From UBA6544 sp049601975 (GTDB taxonomy: Bacteria; Pseudomonadota; Alphaproteobacteria; UBA8366), in assembly GCA_049601975.1 (NCBI GenBank), contig JBMYRC010000174.1:1-7540 (forward strand): a stretch of 7,540 nt of DNA, read 5' to 3'. The notes under the pieces were generated by a model, which ran no database searches, had not been told where the DNA came from, and was given only the letters and a program-made list of their open reading frames with translations. Numbering within the stretch: the first letter of the stretch is position 1; every line of letters starts with the position of its first letter. Shown here piece by piece: positions 6,375 through 7,540 of the stretch. The position numbers were made by a program, and so were the translations under genes.

Positions 6375-7250
6375 TTAATCGCGAATCCAGCCGTCGCCCC
6401 AAAGATTGAGGCTGCGTTCTTCCATCGGCCAGACACGGGGGGCCATTTCACGCGGCATTACTTCAAGCTCAGCGGAAATCTCAACCTGGTTTTCATGCGG
6501 ATCCTTAATCATGAAAAACAGATTGTTGCCGGGACCGTGACGGCCCGGACCCCACCAAATCTTGATATGCATCGACGACATGTGATCCGCCCAATCGCGG
6601 ACCGCATTCCAGTCGTCGACCTCATAGGCGTGATGGTCGGAGCGCACGTCGGATGCGGCAAAGACGGCGAAACTATGGTGCTCCTCATCCGAACGATAGA
6701 ACGCCACCTTGCGGGTCGCGGCATCGTCGAGATCGGCATTGACGTAATCGGACGGACGGTAGCCCAGCACATCCTCGTAGAAACTCATCATCGGGGCCAA
6801 GTTGTCACTGGCCACCACCACATGCTGCAGACGGCCTGACAGTGCCACAGCAGACGGCACGTTCACCACTTTCTGCGACGGTAGGTCACCGCGCGGCAGG
6901 CCGAAGACGCTGAGCCATCCGTCCGGGTCACGGACCGCAACTGCATCTTCCTCAAAAATCTCCGACGGTGACGGCTCCGTGTTCAGCCCCTTGCCTTGCA
7001 GGTAGCCCCGCACCTCTTCGAGCTGCTGGCGGCTCTGCAATCGATACCCGTGATAAGGCCGCTCTCCCGGCGTTCCGCCGCGGACAACCAACCGCCGTCC
7101 CGGCCCTTGCAGCAGGAATCGTCCTTCGGGCAAATCCGACTGGTGATAGCCGAACACGGTAGCGTAATAGTCCGCCAACATGGCGGGATCGTCTGAACTG
7201 AGGCATAAATGGTCGAGTTGGGCGGGCCAAATCGGGGAATCGCTGGTCAT
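6375..7250 (-). CDS. Two-domain VOC-family protein, type I extradiol dioxygenase-like
   Basis: The 291-residue protein has two vicinal-oxygen-chelate modules (about 10-118 and 138-262), as in catechol 2,3-dioxygenase and BphC. The C-terminal module carries the iron-ligand set: His143 (RLQHVVVASDN), His206 or His207 (SDHHAYEV) and Glu257 (ENQVEI). His238 in GPGRHGPG and His192 match XylE His246 and His199. Counting ten residues back from the glutamate, the position of XylE Tyr255, which contacts substrate, is Met247. Metal binding therefore looks intact but the chemistry may differ from catechol cleavage. His14 (LDHLCLSS) starts the N-terminal module, which is probably structural. Start: the only ATG before the first VOC motif, with a weak GAGTGA upstream. 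It is first gene of the leftward VOC-FAD-TauD unit, behind a good promoter candidate with a palindromic operator, divergent from the Rieske gene. A glyoxalase-type or other VOC lyase is the alternative. Confidence 0.88.
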   Translation of the reverse strand: MTSDSPIWPAQLDHLCLSSDDPAMLADYYATVFGYHQSDLPEGRFLLQGPGRRLVVRGGTPGERPYHGYRLQSRQQLEEVRGYLQGKGLNTEPSPSEIFEEDAVAVRDPDGWLSVFGLPRGDLPSQKVVNVPSAVALSGRLQHVVVASDNLAPMMSFYEDVLGYRPSDYVNADLDDAATRKVAFYRSDEEHHSFAVFAASDVRSDHHAYEVDDWNAVRDWADHMSSMHIKIWWGPGRHGPGNNLFFMIKDPHENQVEISAELEVMPREMAPRVWPMEERSLNLWGDGWIRD

Positions 7251-7269
7251 GGTCGGTCACTCTGTCGGT

Positions 7270-7290
7270 CTAGAATTGCGCCCATTCTAG
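7270..7290. promoter_or_regulatory. Perfect dyad CTAGAAT-N7-ATTCTAG, operator candidate
   Basis: Seven-base arms CTAGAAT (7270-7276) and ATTCTAG (7284-7290) flank the spacer TGCGCCC, with arm starts 14 bases apart. The right arm contains the -10 of the leftward promoter candidate, and the left arm covers the expected transcript start and first bases. A dimeric repressor bound here would block that promoter. The binding protein is unknown. Confidence 0.6.
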
Positions 7291-7311
7291 CCCCATGCCG
7301 CCCACTGGCAA
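7284..7311 (-). promoter_or_regulatory. Promoter candidate for the VOC-FAD-TauD unit
   Basis: On the minus strand TTGCCA (7311-7306) and TAGAAT (7289-7284) are separated by 16 bases. Each matches the sigma-70 consensus at five of six positions. Transcription would start near 7277, leaving a leader of about 27 bases before the VOC ATG. Confidence 0.6.
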
Positions 7312-7347
7312 CACCGGGATAGATCGTCGCAGGGCGGCCATGCCGTA

Positions 7348-7376
7348 TTGCCCGGCGAAAGTCGGAGTCTTAGTAT
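7348..7376 (+). promoter_or_regulatory. Promoter candidate for the Rieske oxygenase gene
   Basis: TTGCCC (7348-7353) and TAGTAT (7371-7376) are 17 bases apart and match the sigma-70 consensus at four of six positions each. Transcription would begin near 7383, about 30 bases before the ATG, and the leader contains GGGAG at 7401-7405 as ribosome binding site, seven bases before the start. Confidence 0.45.
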
Positions 7377-7412
7377 TTTCTCGGCAGCACGCGTGATGCA
7401 GGGAGTAGAGAT

Positions 7413-7540
7413 ATGCGGAACGATGAAACTCGGCGATATACCGGCGGTCTCGTCAACGTCGACCGGGGGCGGATCAGCCGGGATATTTTCACCGATCAAG
7501 CCATCTATGAGGACGAGCTGGAGCGGATTTTCCCGCGCTC
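7413..7540 (+). CDS. Probable Rieske ring-hydroxylating oxygenase alpha subunit (5' part, cut by window edge)
   Basis: Only the first 42 residues are in view. They read GGLVNVDRGRISRDIF at residues 11-26, then a DQAIYEDELERIF segment at 28-40. This is the usual N-terminal helix region of aromatic ring-hydroxylating dioxygenase alpha subunits, which lies just before the Rieske domain (CxH...CxxH, expected past the edge). These enzymes add oxygen to aromatic rings, or demethylate or hydroxylate, at a mononuclear iron with electrons from a partner reductase. Start: ATG with GGGAG seven bases upstream; no other start lies between it and the in-frame TAG at 7371. It is divergent from the VOC unit and separated by the dyad-bearing regulatory region, which suggests joint control. 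The assignment rests on a short N-terminal match, so subfamily and substrate are open. Confidence 0.75.
   Translation, partial: MRNDETRRYTGGLVNVDRGRISRDIFTDQAIYEDELERIFPR

Larger units (their letters stand above)
7251..7412. promoter_or_regulatory. Divergent regulatory region between the VOC unit and the Rieske gene
   Basis: This 162-base gap separates genes reading away from each other. It holds one promoter candidate for each direction and a perfect dyad. Short sequences recur inside it (CCATGCCG at 7294-7301 and 7339-7346; CCGCCC at 7298-7303 facing GGGCGG at 7332-7337). A shared regulator is plausible, but no regulator gene is present in the window. Confidence 0.65.

Noticed and set aside
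7271..7276. TAGAAT on the plus strand as a -10 for the Rieske gene
   Set aside because: No -35 lies 15-19 bases upstream and the leader would exceed 130 bases. The TTGCCC/TAGTAT pair nearer the gene is better placed; this arm is better explained as half of the dyad.

Overview
The window looks like accessory catabolic DNA from a GC-rich proteobacterium. The codon use and the style of the protein families suggest an alphaproteobacterium, but no ribosomal or phylogenetic marker is present, so this is inference. It is almost fully coding, and all coding genes but one are complete. No RNA gene, mobile element, integrase, CRISPR array or transcription regulator is visible, and no stretch over 300 bases lacks a gene.

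Layout. (1) Bases 56-2784, minus strand, hold a tight three-gene unit read right to left: a secreted six-bladed NHL beta-propeller protein (apparently starting at an ATT codon), a 2-hydroxychromene-2-carboxylate isomerase-like DsbA-fold protein, and a protein made of three tandem RidA/YjgF domains. (2) Divergent from it, bases 2896-4011 on the plus strand encode a PLP-dependent class V aminotransferase-fold enzyme. (3) Bases 4030-7250, minus strand, hold a second three-gene unit read right to left: a two-domain VOC/extradiol-dioxygenase-like protein, an FAD-dependent DAO-family oxidoreductase and a TauD/TfdA-type 2-oxoglutarate dioxygenase. The last two overlap by ATGA. (4) Divergent from that, from 7413 to the right edge on the plus strand, is the N-terminus of a probable Rieske ring-hydroxylating oxygenase alpha subunit. 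The 162-base gap between 7250 and 7413 holds two opposed promoter candidates and a perfect CTAGAAT-N7-ATTCTAG dyad overlapping the -10 of the leftward promoter.

How the genes may work together. Rieske oxygenase, VOC/extradiol-type enzyme and chromene-carboxylate isomerase-like protein are the classes used in stepwise breakdown of aromatic rings. The PLP enzyme, FAD amine/amino-acid-type oxidoreductase and RidA-type protein suggest a nitrogen-containing substrate or intermediate. The TauD-type enzyme could remove a side group or hydroxylate. I infer an uncharacterised catabolic locus, probably for a nitrogenous aromatic or heterocyclic compound. The substrate cannot be read from the sequence, and several members depart from family norms at key positions: the RidA arginine is absent in all three domains, and the VOC active-site tyrosine appears replaced by Met.
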